Assembly (NCBI RefSeq): GCF_900103175.1 | Contig: NZ_FNLF01000002.1 | Span: 868,001-932,000, forward strand | Length of the DNA: 64,000 nt | Direction: 5' to 3' | Source: Tsukamurella pulmonis | Lineage (GTDB): Bacteria; Actinomycetota; Actinomycetes; Mycobacteriales; Mycobacteriaceae | Part shown: positions 34,891 through 42,926 of the stretch, piece after piece | How positions within the stretch are numbered: the first letter of the stretch is position 1 | How the letters are laid out: each line of letters begins with the position of its first letter | Position numbers and translations under genes: made by a program | The notes under the pieces: generated by a model | What the model saw: only the letters and a program-made list of their open reading frames with translations | Databases searched by the model: none | What the model was told of the DNA's origin: nothing

Positions 34891-35768
34891 GGGGGATAGG
34901 CCGCGAGTAACTCGGCCCGCACCGGGTCCGTCGTGTGCGGCAGCCACAGTGCCTGCACCGGGACCTGCGGGGCGTCGTCGAGTTCGACGACGACCACCCG
35001 CCCGCCGGACCGCGGGCCCGGCGGATCGGTGACGAACGCCGCCGCGTGCGGCGAGGTCAGCACCGCCGTCGCGGGCGGCGTGCCCTGCACCCGGTTCACG
35101 AGCAGGTCCGGTTCGAAGCCCGCGCGCCGGCACTGCGCCACGAGGAAGTCCGTGTAGAACGACGTGTGCGGCGGCGCCCACACCACGATCGGCGAGGCGG
35201 CGAGGTCGGCCAGCGCCAGGGAGTCCCGCCCGGCGAGCGGATGATCGTGGTGCAGCGCCACCCGCATCCGGTGATACGTGAGCGTGGCCCCGGCCAGGCG
35301 GTCGGGAAGGGAGACGCCCCGTCGCAGAACCACGTCCACGGTGCCGCCCTCGAGCTCGTCGAGCATCGCGGACGGGAAGAGCTCGCGCACCGTGATCGAC
35401 GGTGAGGACGGCCGGTCGACGAGGGGCTCGAGGATCTCGTAGGCCTCGTCGGCGGTGACCGCCGGGCTGCGTCCCACCACGAAGACCCGCGGCTTCTCGG
35501 CGCCCGCCGCGCGCACCCGCGTGGCGAGGAGGCGCGCGCCGGACAGGACGGACGGCGCACCGTCGTACAGGGCGCGGGCGGCGGCCGTGGGCGCGAGGCG
35601 ACGCCCGGACCGGGTGAACAGCGGCGTGCCGAGCTCGCGCTCGAGCTGGCGCAGCGCGGCGGAGAGGGCCTGCTGGCTCAGGTGCAGGCGCCCGGCCGCG
35701 GCGGCGAGCGAGGGCTCCTCCATCGCGGCGACGAACTGTTCCAGGCGGCGGAGATCGGGGGTGGTCAC
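34884..35768 (-). CDS. LysR-family transcriptional regulator
   Basis: The 294-aa protein has the LysR N-terminal helix-turn-helix (LEQFVAAMEEPSLAAAAGRL, then HLSQQALSAALRQLERELG) and a periplasmic-binding-protein-like effector domain (FVVGRSPAVTADEAYEILEP, DVVLRRG, FVTDPPGPRSGGRVVVVELD). It is divergent from the SDR gene at 35891, the usual LysR-target arrangement, with operator-like repeats between them. The start is GTG 35768. Confidence 0.92.
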   Translation of the reverse strand: MTTPDLRRLEQFVAAMEEPSLAAAAGRLHLSQQALSAALRQLERELGTPLFTRSGRRLAPTAAARALYDGAPSVLSGARLLATRVRAAGAEKPRVFVVGRSPAVTADEAYEILEPLVDRPSSPSITVRELFPSAMLDELEGGTVDVVLRRGVSLPDRLAGATLTYHRMRVALHHDHPLAGRDSLALADLAASPIVVWAPPHTSFYTDFLVAQCRRAGFEPDLLVNRVQGTPPATAVLTSPHAAAFVTDPPGPRSGGRVVVVELDDAPQVPVQALWLPHTTDPVRAELLAAYPPA

Positions 35769-35779
35769 CCGACCAGCAT

Positions 35780-35817
35780 TTCACAACAAGAAGTGGTGAA
35801 TAAACCGAAAAGTTTCG
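35780..35817. promoter_or_regulatory. Candidate LysR operator between lysR and the SDR gene
   Basis: TTCAC-N11-GTGAA (35780-35800) has the spacing of a LysR T-N11-A box. CGAAA-AG-TTTCG (35806-35817) follows at once. TTGACC (35826-35831) may be the -35 of the SDR promoter. Confidence 0.5.
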
Positions 35818-35890
35818 ATTGTGGGTTGACCTTCCGCCTCGTACGTTGGGAATTGCAACGGCTCCACCTCATCGATCGAAGGAGACATCC

Positions 35891-36640
35891 ATGACGAAGC
35901 TCGCAGGGAAGACCGCGGTCGTCGCCGGCGGCGGCAAGAACCTCGGCGGCCTGGTCAGCCGCCACCTGGCCGGCCTGGGCGCGAACGTCGCCGTGCACTA
36001 CAACAGCCCGTCGTCGGAGGCGGAGGCGCGCGAGACCGCGGCCGCCGTCGAGGCCGCCGGCGGCAAGGCGCTCCTCTTCCAGGGCGATCTCACCAAGCCC
36101 GCCAAGGTCACCGAGCTCTTCGACGCGGCCGTGGCCGAGTTCGGCGGCGTCGACGTGGCCGTCAACACCGTCGGCAAGGTGCTGCGCAAGCCGATCCTCG
36201 AGACCAGCGAGGAGGAGTACGACTCCATGCTGGACATCAACGCCAAGGCCGCCTACTTCTTCATCAAGGAGGCCGGCCGCACCCTCAACGACGACGGCAC
36301 GCTCATCACCATCGTCACCGCACTGCTCGGCGCCTTCACCGACGGCTACTCCACCTACGCGGGCGGCAAGTCGCCGGTGGAGCACTTCAACCGCGCCGCG
36401 GCCAAGGAGTTCGGCACCCGCGGGATCAGCGTCAACGCGATCGCCCCCGGCCCGATGGACACCCCGTTCTTCTACGGCCAGGAGACGCCCGAGCGCGTCG
36501 AGTTCCACAAGTCGCAGGGCATGGGCAACCGCCTGACCTTCATCGAGGACATCGCGCCCATCGTCGACTTCCTCTCCACCGACGGACACTGGATCACCGG
36601 CCAGACGCTGTTCGCCAACGGCGGCTACACCACGCGCTGA
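35891..36640 (+). CDS. Short-chain dehydrogenase/reductase
   Basis: The 249-aa SDR has the cofactor motif VAGGGKNLGGLVSRHLAGLG (a variant of TGxxxGIG), NTVGKVLRKP in place of NNAG, an active-site region TIVTALLGAFTDGYSTYAGG with YxxxK as YAGGK, and the terminal TGQTLFANGGYTTR. The catalytic serine position reads TALLGA, a Ser-to-Thr/Ala difference worth noting. Substrate unknown. AAGGAGACATCC gives a strong ribosome binding site. Likely controlled by the divergent LysR protein. Confidence 0.9.
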   Translation: MTKLAGKTAVVAGGGKNLGGLVSRHLAGLGANVAVHYNSPSSEAEARETAAAVEAAGGKALLFQGDLTKPAKVTELFDAAVAEFGGVDVAVNTVGKVLRKPILETSEEEYDSMLDINAKAAYFFIKEAGRTLNDDGTLITIVTALLGAFTDGYSTYAGGKSPVEHFNRAAAKEFGTRGISVNAIAPGPMDTPFFYGQETPERVEFHKSQGMGNRLTFIEDIAPIVDFLSTDGHWITGQTLFANGGYTTR

Positions 36641-36643
36641 CCA

Positions 36644-36657
36644 CCGGCGCGCGCCGG
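36644..36657 (+). terminator. Short GC palindrome after the SDR gene
   Basis: CCGGCGC / GCGCCGG is a perfect 14-bp palindrome three bases after the stop. It is weak evidence for termination because there is no loop and no T-tract. Confidence 0.3.
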
Positions 36658-36730
36658 CGGTCCACCAGGCCTACGATGATCGACGTTTCGTGCGATCACG
36701 AACTCAGGTGACGAGCAGGAGAGTTCTTCA

Positions 36731-37960
36731 GTGACCGATGGACCGTCGGCGATGCGTCGCCGCTTGACCCGCATGGCCGGCCGCGACCCCCACGAGGAGG
36801 GCCGCACGGCCACCACGTTGGAGTTGTTCTTCGACCTCACCTTCGTGGTGGTCTTCTCCCTCGCGGGGGTGCAGCTGGCCGACGCGCTCGCGGAGGCGCA
36901 CTACCTCTCGGCCTTCCTGGGCTTCGGATTGTGCTCCTTCGCGGCGATCTGGGCGTGGATCAACTTCACCTGGATGGCGTCGGCCTTCGACACCGACGAC
37001 TGGCTCTTCCGCGCCGTGACCATGCTGCAGATGATCGGCGTCTGCATCATGGGCCTCGGTGTCGAGCCCTTCTTCTCCTCGATCACCGCCGGCGAGCAGC
37101 CGAACAACACGGTGCTCGTGATCGGCTACGTGGTGATGCGCGTCGCGCTGCTCGCACAGTGGACCCGCATCGCGATCTCGTCGCCGCAGTACCGCACCGT
37201 CGCGGTGACGTACATCGTCGCGATCACCATCGCGCAGATCGGCTGGATCTTCAGCGCCTTCGCGCCGCTGACGCTCACGCAGTTCGTCATCATCGGCGCG
37301 ATCCTGTTCGTGATGGAGCTCGGCGGGCCGTACATCGCCGAGCGCCGCACGCGCACCCCGTGGAACCCGCACCACATCGCCGAGCGCTACGGGCTGCTCA
37401 CCATCATCACCCTCGGCGAGGGCGTGGTCGGCACCGTCACCGCGCTGCAGGCGCTGCTCAAGGCGCAGGGCTGGAGCGTCGACATCGCGGTGCTCGGCGT
37501 GGCGGCGATGGTGCTCAACCTGTCCATCTGGTGGATCTACTTCTCGATCCCCGTCGGGCAGGCGCTCGTGCGCAACCCGGGCAAGTGCTTCGCCTGGGGC
37601 TACGGCCACATGGTGATCTTCGTGGCGATCGCCGCCTTCGGCGCCGGGCTGCACGTCGAGGCGCTGGGCATCTCGCACGAGGCGCACGTGAGCAACGTGG
37701 TGGTCGCGTGCGCGTTCGTCGTGCCGCTGGCCGCCGCGGTGCTCGGTATCGAGATCATGGACGCCTACCTCACCGGCTTCGACGGCCACCGTGCGCTCAC
37801 GGTGGGCATCACCCTGGCGCTGCTCGGCGCGGGCATCGCGGCCGTCGCCGCGGGCGCCACGCCGCTTGCCGCGCTGGTGTGGAGCGCTGTCGCCCTGCTG
37901 GTGCAGGTCGTCGTCGAAGAGGTGTGGTCCGGCAAGCGCCGGGCCGAGCGCCTCGCGTAG
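36731..37960 (+). CDS. Low temperature requirement protein A (LtrA) family membrane protein
   Basis: The 409-aa polytopic membrane protein has about eleven hydrophobic helices. The LtrA signature is near the N-terminus: TTLELFFDLTFVVVFSLAGV. The second conserved block is HIAERYGLLTIITLGEGVVG (about residue 215), with the family ERyG and LGEs/g motifs. Function in bacteria is unclear. GTG 36731 has AGGAGAG upstream. Confidence 0.9.
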   Translation: MTDGPSAMRRRLTRMAGRDPHEEGRTATTLELFFDLTFVVVFSLAGVQLADALAEAHYLSAFLGFGLCSFAAIWAWINFTWMASAFDTDDWLFRAVTMLQMIGVCIMGLGVEPFFSSITAGEQPNNTVLVIGYVVMRVALLAQWTRIAISSPQYRTVAVTYIVAITIAQIGWIFSAFAPLTLTQFVIIGAILFVMELGGPYIAERRTRTPWNPHHIAERYGLLTIITLGEGVVGTVTALQALLKAQGWSVDIAVLGVAAMVLNLSIWWIYFSIPVGQALVRNPGKCFAWGYGHMVIFVAIAAFGAGLHVEALGISHEAHVSNVVVACAFVVPLAAAVLGIEIMDAYLTGFDGHRALTVGITLALLGAGIAAVAAGATPLAALVWSAVALLVQVVVEEVWSGKRRAERLA

Positions 37961-38104
37961 CGCTCCCTATAGGGGTGGCGCGCTCCCTACGTCCATGGAC
38001 ATGGGGAATGCACGACTCGCCGTGGCGCTGCACGCCCCGCTAGGGAGCGTCGACGGTGCCGGCCGCGCGGGCCCGGCACCGTCGGACCGGAGAAGCGCGC
38101 GCGG
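37961..38104. repeat. Convergent intergenic region with CGCTCCCTA repeats
   Basis: CGCTCCCTA occurs twice in direct orientation (37961-37969 and 37981-37989) and once inverted (TAGGGAGCG, 38041-38049), making a stem with a loop of about 51 nt. CCCTATAGGG (37965-37974) and GTCCATGGAC (37991-38000) are additional perfect palindromes. It lies between the convergent ltrA-like and ppk2 genes and probably serves both as a transcription stop. No gene is visible. Confidence 0.5.
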
Positions 38105-38959
38105 TCAGGCCTGCGCGAGGCGCGCCTTCTCGTGCTCGACGTCGAAGTCGGCGGGCGGCCAGTCGAGGTTCAGGCTCTCGAGCGCCTCGATGAGCAGCTC
38201 CGTGATCGCGAGCCGGCTGAACCACTTGCGGTCCGCGGGGATGATGTGCCAGGGCGCACCGTCGGTGCTGGTGCGGTCCAGCATGGCCTGATAGGCCTCC
38301 TGGTACTTCGGCCAGTAGCCGCGCTCGTCGATGTCCGCCGGGTTGTACTTCCAGAACTTGTCGGGGCGCTCGAGCCGCTCCTGCAGGCGCGCCTTCTGCT
38401 CGTCGAGGGAGACGAACATCGCGCACTTGACCAGCGTGACGCCCGAGGCGGCCAGGTCCTCCTCGAAGCTGTTGATGATCTCGTACCGCGGCTCCCAGAC
38501 GTTCTGCGGCACGAGGTCGTGCACACGCACGACCAGCACGTCCTCGTAGTGCGAGCGGTCGAAGACGCCGATCTGCCCGCCCTTCGGGGTCTGCTTGTGG
38601 ATGCGCCACAGGAAGTCGTGCGCCAGCTCCTCCTCGGTGGGCTTGCCGAACGAGGCCGTCTTCACGCCCTGCGGATCGACCATGCCGATCACGTGCCGGA
38701 CGATGCCGCCCTTGCCGGCGGTGTCCATGCCCTGCAGCACCAGCAGCACCGAGCGGTGATCGCCCGACCGGCCGTTCGCGTAGAGCAGCTCCTGCAGTTC
38801 CGACAGGCGCTCCCCGCGCTCGGCGAGCAGTTGCTCGCCGAGGGCCTTGTCCCCGTCGAAACCGGGCTTGCCGGAGGTGTCGATGTCCTGCACCGCGGAG
38901 CCCGGCCGCCAGCGCAGGGCTGCGGATGCGGAACCGGACCAACCCTTGTCGTTCGCCAT
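38105..38959 (-). CDS. Polyphosphate kinase 2 family protein, class III-like
   Basis: The 284-aa protein has Walker A LQGMDTAGKGGIVRHVIGMV, then DPQGVKTASFGKPTEEELAH with DFLWRIHKQTPKGG, and Walker B IGVFDRSHYEDVLVVRVH. The sequence pattern FLWRIH and DRSHYEDVLV is that of PPK2 class III enzymes, which can phosphorylate both AMP and ADP from polyphosphate. It differs from the class I enzyme at 14005. TAGGGT lies 6 nt before the ATG (38966-38971). Confidence 0.92.
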   Translation of the reverse strand: MANDKGWSGSASAALRWRPGSAVQDIDTSGKPGFDGDKALGEQLLAERGERLSELQELLYANGRSGDHRSVLLVLQGMDTAGKGGIVRHVIGMVDPQGVKTASFGKPTEEELAHDFLWRIHKQTPKGGQIGVFDRSHYEDVLVVRVHDLVPQNVWEPRYEIINSFEEDLAASGVTLVKCAMFVSLDEQKARLQERLERPDKFWKYNPADIDERGYWPKYQEAYQAMLDRTSTDGAPWHIIPADRKWFSRLAITELLIEALESLNLDWPPADFDVEHEKARLAQA

Positions 38960-39009
38960 GGAGTCACCCTATCCGGCGCGGCGGGGTGATCTTCGGGCAA
39001 GATCGACTC

Positions 39010-40356
39010 GTGACGGTGTCAACTCCCGCGGGTTCCCCGCAATCGTCCGGGACGGGTTCGGCGTCCCGCGTCCCGGCGAGTCCGTTCGGCGGTACGCCGG
39101 ACGAGCAGAAGCAGCGCGACCTGCGCAAGATGAAGGCGCTCGCGCTGTCCTTCCTCATCGGCGCGGCGATCATCTACCTGTTCTGCGAGTACCTGGACAC
39201 GAAGGGCTCGAACCTCGCCATCGCCGGTCCGTGGGTCGGGTACGTGAAGGCCGCCGCCGAGGCCGGCATGGTCGGCGGCCTCGCCGACTGGTTCGCGGTC
39301 ACCGCGCTGTTCCGGCATCCGCTGGGTATCCCGATCCCGCACACGGCGATCATCAAGAAGAAGAAGGACCAGCTCGGCGACGCCCTCGGCGGCTTCGTGG
39401 AGAGCAACTTCCTCACGCCCGAGGTGATCGCCGAGAAGGTCGGCTCGCTCGACCTGAGCGGCCGCGTCGCGAACTGGATGGCAGACCCGGACAACTCGCA
39501 GAAGCTGGGCGCCGAGGCGGCGAAGCTGGTCAAGGTGATGAGCGAGGTGCTGCGCGACGAGGACGTCGAGGCGGTGCTCAACTCCACGATCATCAAGCGA
39601 CTGGCCGAGCCCGAGTGGGGCCCGCCCATCGGCCGGCTCGTCGAGACCCTGCTGCAGGAGCAGCGCCAGTTGCCGCTGATCAATCTGCTCGCCGAGCGCG
39701 CACACCACTGGGCCCTGGGCAGCCAGGGCGTGATCGACAAGATCGTCGACACCGACGGTCCGCAGTGGTCGCCCAAGTTCGTCAACTCGCTGCTGGGGGA
39801 GCGGATCTACCGCGAGCTCGTCGAGTTCACGTGGAAGGTGCGCAGCGACCCGGACCACGAGGTGCGGCAGGCCATGAGCACGTTCCTGTGGGACTTCGCC
39901 TCCGATCTGCAGCACGATCCGCGCACCATCGCCAAGGTCGAGGACGTCAAGGCCGAGCTGATGGGCCGCGAGGAGGTGCGCACCGCGGCGCAGGCGGCGT
40001 GGCGGGCGGCCAAGCGGATGATCGAGGCCTCCGTCGAGGACCCCGATTCCACGCTGCGGGAGAAGTTCAGCGAGTCGGCGGCCCGGTTCGGCGTGCGGCT
40101 GCGCGACGATCAGGCGCTGCGCGACAAGGTCGACTTCTGGGTCGACCGCTCGGTGCGGCACCTCGTCGAGAACTACGCCGGCCAGATCACCTCGATCATC
40201 ACCGACACCGTCGCCCGCTGGGACGCCGACGAGGCCTCGGACAAGATCGAGCTGGCCGTCGGCCGCGACCTCCAGTTCATCCGGATCAACGGCACCGTCG
40301 TGGGGTCGATCGCGGGCCTGGCGATCTACACCATCACCCAGATCTTCTTCGGATAG
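39010..40356 (+). CDS. DUF445 family membrane protein
   Basis: The 448-aa protein has a Pro/Ser-rich N-terminal tail, one helix at about residues 42-60 (ALALSFLIGAAIIYLFCEYL), and the DUF445 block YVKAAAEAGMVGGLADWFAV followed by TALFRHPLGIPIPHTAIIKK. A long amphipathic helical region and a C-terminal membrane helix (VVGSIAGLAIYTITQIFFG) complete it. Function unknown. A DUF445 gene stands upstream of the hbhA operon in M. tuberculosis (Rv0473). The start is GTG 39010. Confidence 0.9.
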   Translation: MTVSTPAGSPQSSGTGSASRVPASPFGGTPDEQKQRDLRKMKALALSFLIGAAIIYLFCEYLDTKGSNLAIAGPWVGYVKAAAEAGMVGGLADWFAVTALFRHPLGIPIPHTAIIKKKKDQLGDALGGFVESNFLTPEVIAEKVGSLDLSGRVANWMADPDNSQKLGAEAAKLVKVMSEVLRDEDVEAVLNSTIIKRLAEPEWGPPIGRLVETLLQEQRQLPLINLLAERAHHWALGSQGVIDKIVDTDGPQWSPKFVNSLLGERIYRELVEFTWKVRSDPDHEVRQAMSTFLWDFASDLQHDPRTIAKVEDVKAELMGREEVRTAAQAAWRAAKRMIEASVEDPDSTLREKFSESAARFGVRLRDDQALRDKVDFWVDRSVRHLVENYAGQITSIITDTVARWDADEASDKIELAVGRDLQFIRINGTVVGSIAGLAIYTITQIFFG

Positions 40357-40366
40357 AAATCACACT

Positions 40367-40408
40367 GCTAGCCAACTGCTTGCAAGAGCTAGCACTAGCT
40401 GTTAGCGT
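40367..40408 (+). promoter_or_regulatory. Promoter with GCTAGC operator repeats ahead of the XRE-hbhA operon
   Basis: TTGCAA (40380-40385), a 17-nt spacer and TAGCGT (40403-40408) make a plausible sigma-70 promoter. GCTAGC occurs at 40367-40372 and 40388-40393, 21 bp centre to centre (two helix turns), flanking the -35. CTAGC occurs once more in the spacer, and CTTGCAAG is itself a palindrome. This suggests autoregulation by the XRE protein. Confidence 0.55.
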
Positions 40409-40438
40409 GGTGTCAGCCGCGCAGACGGGAGACCGGAT

Positions 40439-40828
40439 ATGACGAGCGATGAACAGACCGAAGAGGATTCAGTGAATTCGGGTTCTGACATCGGAGCGTT
40501 CATCCGGGCGCAGCGTCTCGCGGCGGAGGTGTCCATCCGGCAACTGGCGGAACGGGCGGGGGTGTCCAACCCGTACCTGAGCCAGATCGAGCGGGGGCTC
40601 CGACGACCGTCGGCCGACGTGCTCGGGCAGATCGCCAAAGCGCTGCGGCTCTCGGCGGAGGTGCTCTACGTCCAGGCCGGGATCCTCGAGGAGCGCCCGG
40701 AATCCCCGGTGCGCGACGCGCTGATCGCGGACACGGCCATCAACGAGCGGCAGAAACAGGCTCTCCTCGACATCTACGAGAGCTTCTGCCGCGAGAACGA
40801 GACCCCACTGAAGGAGAACGTGCCATGA
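40439..40828 (+). CDS. XRE-family helix-turn-helix regulator
   Basis: The 129-aa protein has one helix-turn-helix of the Cro/CI type (FIRAQRLAAEVSIRQLAERA, then GVSNPYLSQIERGLRRPSAD) and a short C-terminal helix. It corresponds to Rv0474, the gene before hbhA in mycobacteria. GGGAG precedes the ATG, and the stop overlaps the hbhA start (ATGA), so the two proteins are made together. Confidence 0.92.
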   Translation: MTSDEQTEEDSVNSGSDIGAFIRAQRLAAEVSIRQLAERAGVSNPYLSQIERGLRRPSADVLGQIAKALRLSAEVLYVQAGILEERPESPVRDALIADTAINERQKQALLDIYESFCRENETPLKENVP

Positions 40829-41475
40829 CCGAGCAGAACACCCTCGATGACCTGAAGACCCCCCTGTTCGCCGCGCTCGGCGCCGGTGACTACGCCTACG
40901 AGGCCGTCTCCGAGGTCGTCGAGAAGCTGCGCGCCGCCGCTTTCGACGCGTCGAAGGACTTCCAGACCAAGGTCGACGAGGCGCAGGCCAAGGTCGAGGA
41001 GGCCGCCGGTTCCGCGCAGGCCAAGCTGACCGACGCGAAGGACGGCCTGCCCAAGGACGTCGACGAGCTGCGCGCCAAGTTCACCGCCGACGAGCTGCGC
41101 AAGGTCGCCGCCGCCTACATCCAGGTCGCCACCGACATCTACGAGTCGCTCGCCGAGCGCGGCGAGAGCGCCTTCGAGCGCCTCAAGGCCGGTTCCGTGA
41201 TCGAGGACGCCACCGAGCAGGCCACCAAGGCCTACAACTCGGCCGTCGAGCTGACCGAGTCCTCGCTGGGCCAGGTCGCCACCGCCACCAAGCAGGTCGG
41301 CGAGCGCGCCGCCAAGCTGGTCGGCCGCGCGGGCGACGAGGTCGAGGCCGCCGCCGACAAGGCCGAGGTCGCCGCGGACAAGGCCGAGGCCGCCGTCAAG
41401 GAGACCGCCGAGAAGGCCACCGCCGCCGTGAAGAAGGCCGCCCCGAAGCCGGCCGCCAAGAAGGCCGACGCGTAA
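40825..41475 (+). CDS. hbhA: Heparin-binding hemagglutinin-like protein
   Basis: The 216-aa protein resembles mycobacterial HbhA, a surface and lipid-associated adhesin. It has an N-terminal helix (TPLFAALGAGDYAYEAVSEV), a long Ala/Glu/Lys-rich coiled coil (about 45-190) and a C-terminal tail EKATAAVKKAAPKPAAKKAD. In M. tuberculosis the tail has many KKA repeats that bind heparin and are methylated. Here there are few, so heparin affinity may be weak. No signal peptide, as in HbhA. AAGGAGAACGTGCC precedes the ATG. Confidence 0.9.
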   Translation: MTEQNTLDDLKTPLFAALGAGDYAYEAVSEVVEKLRAAAFDASKDFQTKVDEAQAKVEEAAGSAQAKLTDAKDGLPKDVDELRAKFTADELRKVAAAYIQVATDIYESLAERGESAFERLKAGSVIEDATEQATKAYNSAVELTESSLGQVATATKQVGERAAKLVGRAGDEVEAAADKAEVAADKAEAAVKETAEKATAAVKKAAPKPAAKKADA

Positions 41476-41498
41476 TCCGCGTCACCACTGCTCCACCC

Positions 41499-41531
41499 CG
41501 GGCGCCCGGCGGCATTGCCGCCGGGCGCCCG
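41499..41531 (+). terminator. Strong hairpin terminator after hbhA
   Basis: CGGGCGCCCGGCGGC (41499-41513), loop ATT, and the perfect complement (41517-41531): a 15-bp stem followed by ACCTTTAGG. It isolates the hbhA transcript from the leaderless promoter of the next gene, whose TAGGCT begins 6 bp downstream. Confidence 0.9.
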
Positions 41532-41548
41532 ACCTTTAGGCTGGTGTC

Positions 41549-41848
41549 ATGGACGTCTTCCTCACCGGATTGAACACGGCGAGCGCGCTCGCCTACCTCG
41601 TGATCACGCTCGCGCTGCTCGCGGCGGCGGTGTTCTCCCTCATCCACGCGCTGCGCGCCCCCGCGGACGCCTTCACGGCGGCGGGGAAGTGGCAGAAGAA
41701 GGGCTGGACGCTGGTCCTGCTCCTGTGCCTGCTCCTCGTGCTGGCCGGGCTGAACTACATGGGCACCGTTCTCGGGGCCATCGGCATCCTGGTGTACCTG
41801 CTCGACGTGAAGCCGAAGCTCGATGAGGTCCGGCGCCCGGGCTATTGA
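41549..41848 (+). CDS. DUF2516 family small membrane protein
   Basis: The 99-aa protein has three helices (about 11-33, 51-68, 70-86) and a charged C-terminus. It is of the DUF2516 type found after hbhA in mycobacteria (Rv0476). TAGGCT (41537-41542) lies 6 nt before the ATG; there is no ribosome binding site. Confidence 0.88.
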   Translation: MDVFLTGLNTASALAYLVITLALLAAAVFSLIHALRAPADAFTAAGKWQKKGWTLVLLLCLLLVLAGLNYMGTVLGAIGILVYLLDVKPKLDEVRRPGY

Positions 41849-41873
41849 ACTGACGTTAGTTAAGGTTGGTGGC

Positions 41874-42920
41874 ATGAAGATCTCCAGGAAGCTCGTCGTC
41901 GGTGCCGCGGGAGCCCTCGGCGCCGGCGCGGCCGCCGTCGCCGCGAGCGTGGCGGCCTACGCGCTCTCGTCCCCGGCCGAGCCGGCGAACGCCAAGCTGA
42001 TCGAGGACTACGACGGCCCGCACGAGGACGGCACCGTCGTCTCCGGTGACGGCACCCGCCTGCGCACCCGGGCGTGGGGGCCCGCGGACGGGCCGATCGC
42101 CGTGCTCGTGCACGGCTGGTCCTGCAACCTGTCGAACTTCCCGCGGCAGGTCGAGCACCTCGTCGGCCGCGGCTACCGCGTGCTCGCCTACGACCAGCGC
42201 GGCCACGGCGCGTCCGAGCCCGGCGCGTTCGCCTACTCGTCCGCCGTGCTCGCCGACGATCTGCACGCCGTGCTCGCCGCGCACGTGCCGGCGGGGAAGA
42301 AGGCGCTGCTGGTCGGGCACAGCATGGGTGCCATCACGATCATGGCCTGGGCCGACAAGTACACCGACGAGGTCGCCGAGCGCGTGCACCACGCCGTGCT
42401 CGTCTCCACCTTCGCCCGCGACGGCATCGCCGGATTCGCCGGTGCCACCCCGCTCGCGGCCCTGCCGCGGATCGCCCCCCGGTTCACGCAGAAGCTCGGC
42501 GACGGGATCCTCGGCGCCGACGTGAAGATGCGCCACAACCGTCTGCACACCGCCGTGATCCGCTACACCGCGCTGTGCGGGTACGCCTCCTACGGCGCCG
42601 TCCGGTACACGGAGGAGATGGTCGCTTCGTGCCCGTCCGACGTGCGCGCCGAGTGGGGCCACGTGCTCGCGGGCGTCGACGTCACCGCCGGCCTGCGCAA
42701 GATCACGGTCCCCACCTCGGTCGTGGTCGGCCAGTTCGACCACCTCACCCCGCCCGCGGACGCCGATATCATCGCCGGCGAGCTCCGCGTCGCGGGGCAG
42801 TTGGACCGGTTCGCGGTGATCCGCGACGCCGGCCACATGCTCCCGCTGGAGCAGCCGGAGAAGCTCAACGCGCTCCTCGACTCCATCCTCGACGGCCGCC
42901 CCGTCGCCTCCGGGGCGTAG
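41874..42920 (+). CDS. Alpha/beta hydrolase, membrane-anchored or exported
   Basis: The 348-aa protein has an N-terminal hydrophobic segment (LVVGAAGALGAGAAAVAASV, about 7-32), suggesting export or anchoring, then an alpha/beta-hydrolase fold. Motifs: HGWSC oxyanion (about 80), DQRGHGAS, nucleophile GHSMGA (about 148), acid in QFDHLTPPAD and histidine in AGHMLPLEQPEK. TAAGGT (41861-41866) is 7 nt before the ATG. Substrate unknown. Confidence 0.88.
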   Translation: MKISRKLVVGAAGALGAGAAAVAASVAAYALSSPAEPANAKLIEDYDGPHEDGTVVSGDGTRLRTRAWGPADGPIAVLVHGWSCNLSNFPRQVEHLVGRGYRVLAYDQRGHGASEPGAFAYSSAVLADDLHAVLAAHVPAGKKALLVGHSMGAITIMAWADKYTDEVAERVHHAVLVSTFARDGIAGFAGATPLAALPRIAPRFTQKLGDGILGADVKMRHNRLHTAVIRYTALCGYASYGAVRYTEEMVASCPSDVRAEWGHVLAGVDVTAGLRKITVPTSVVVGQFDHLTPPADADIIAGELRVAGQLDRFAVIRDAGHMLPLEQPEKLNALLDSILDGRPVASGA

Positions 42921-42926
42921 CCCGGG

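Noticed and set aside
41851-41866. Iron-box-like TTAGTTAAGGTT before the hydrolase at 41874
   Set aside because: Lacks the GGTTAGGCTAACC core and symmetry; better explained by the TAAGGT -10 hexamer.
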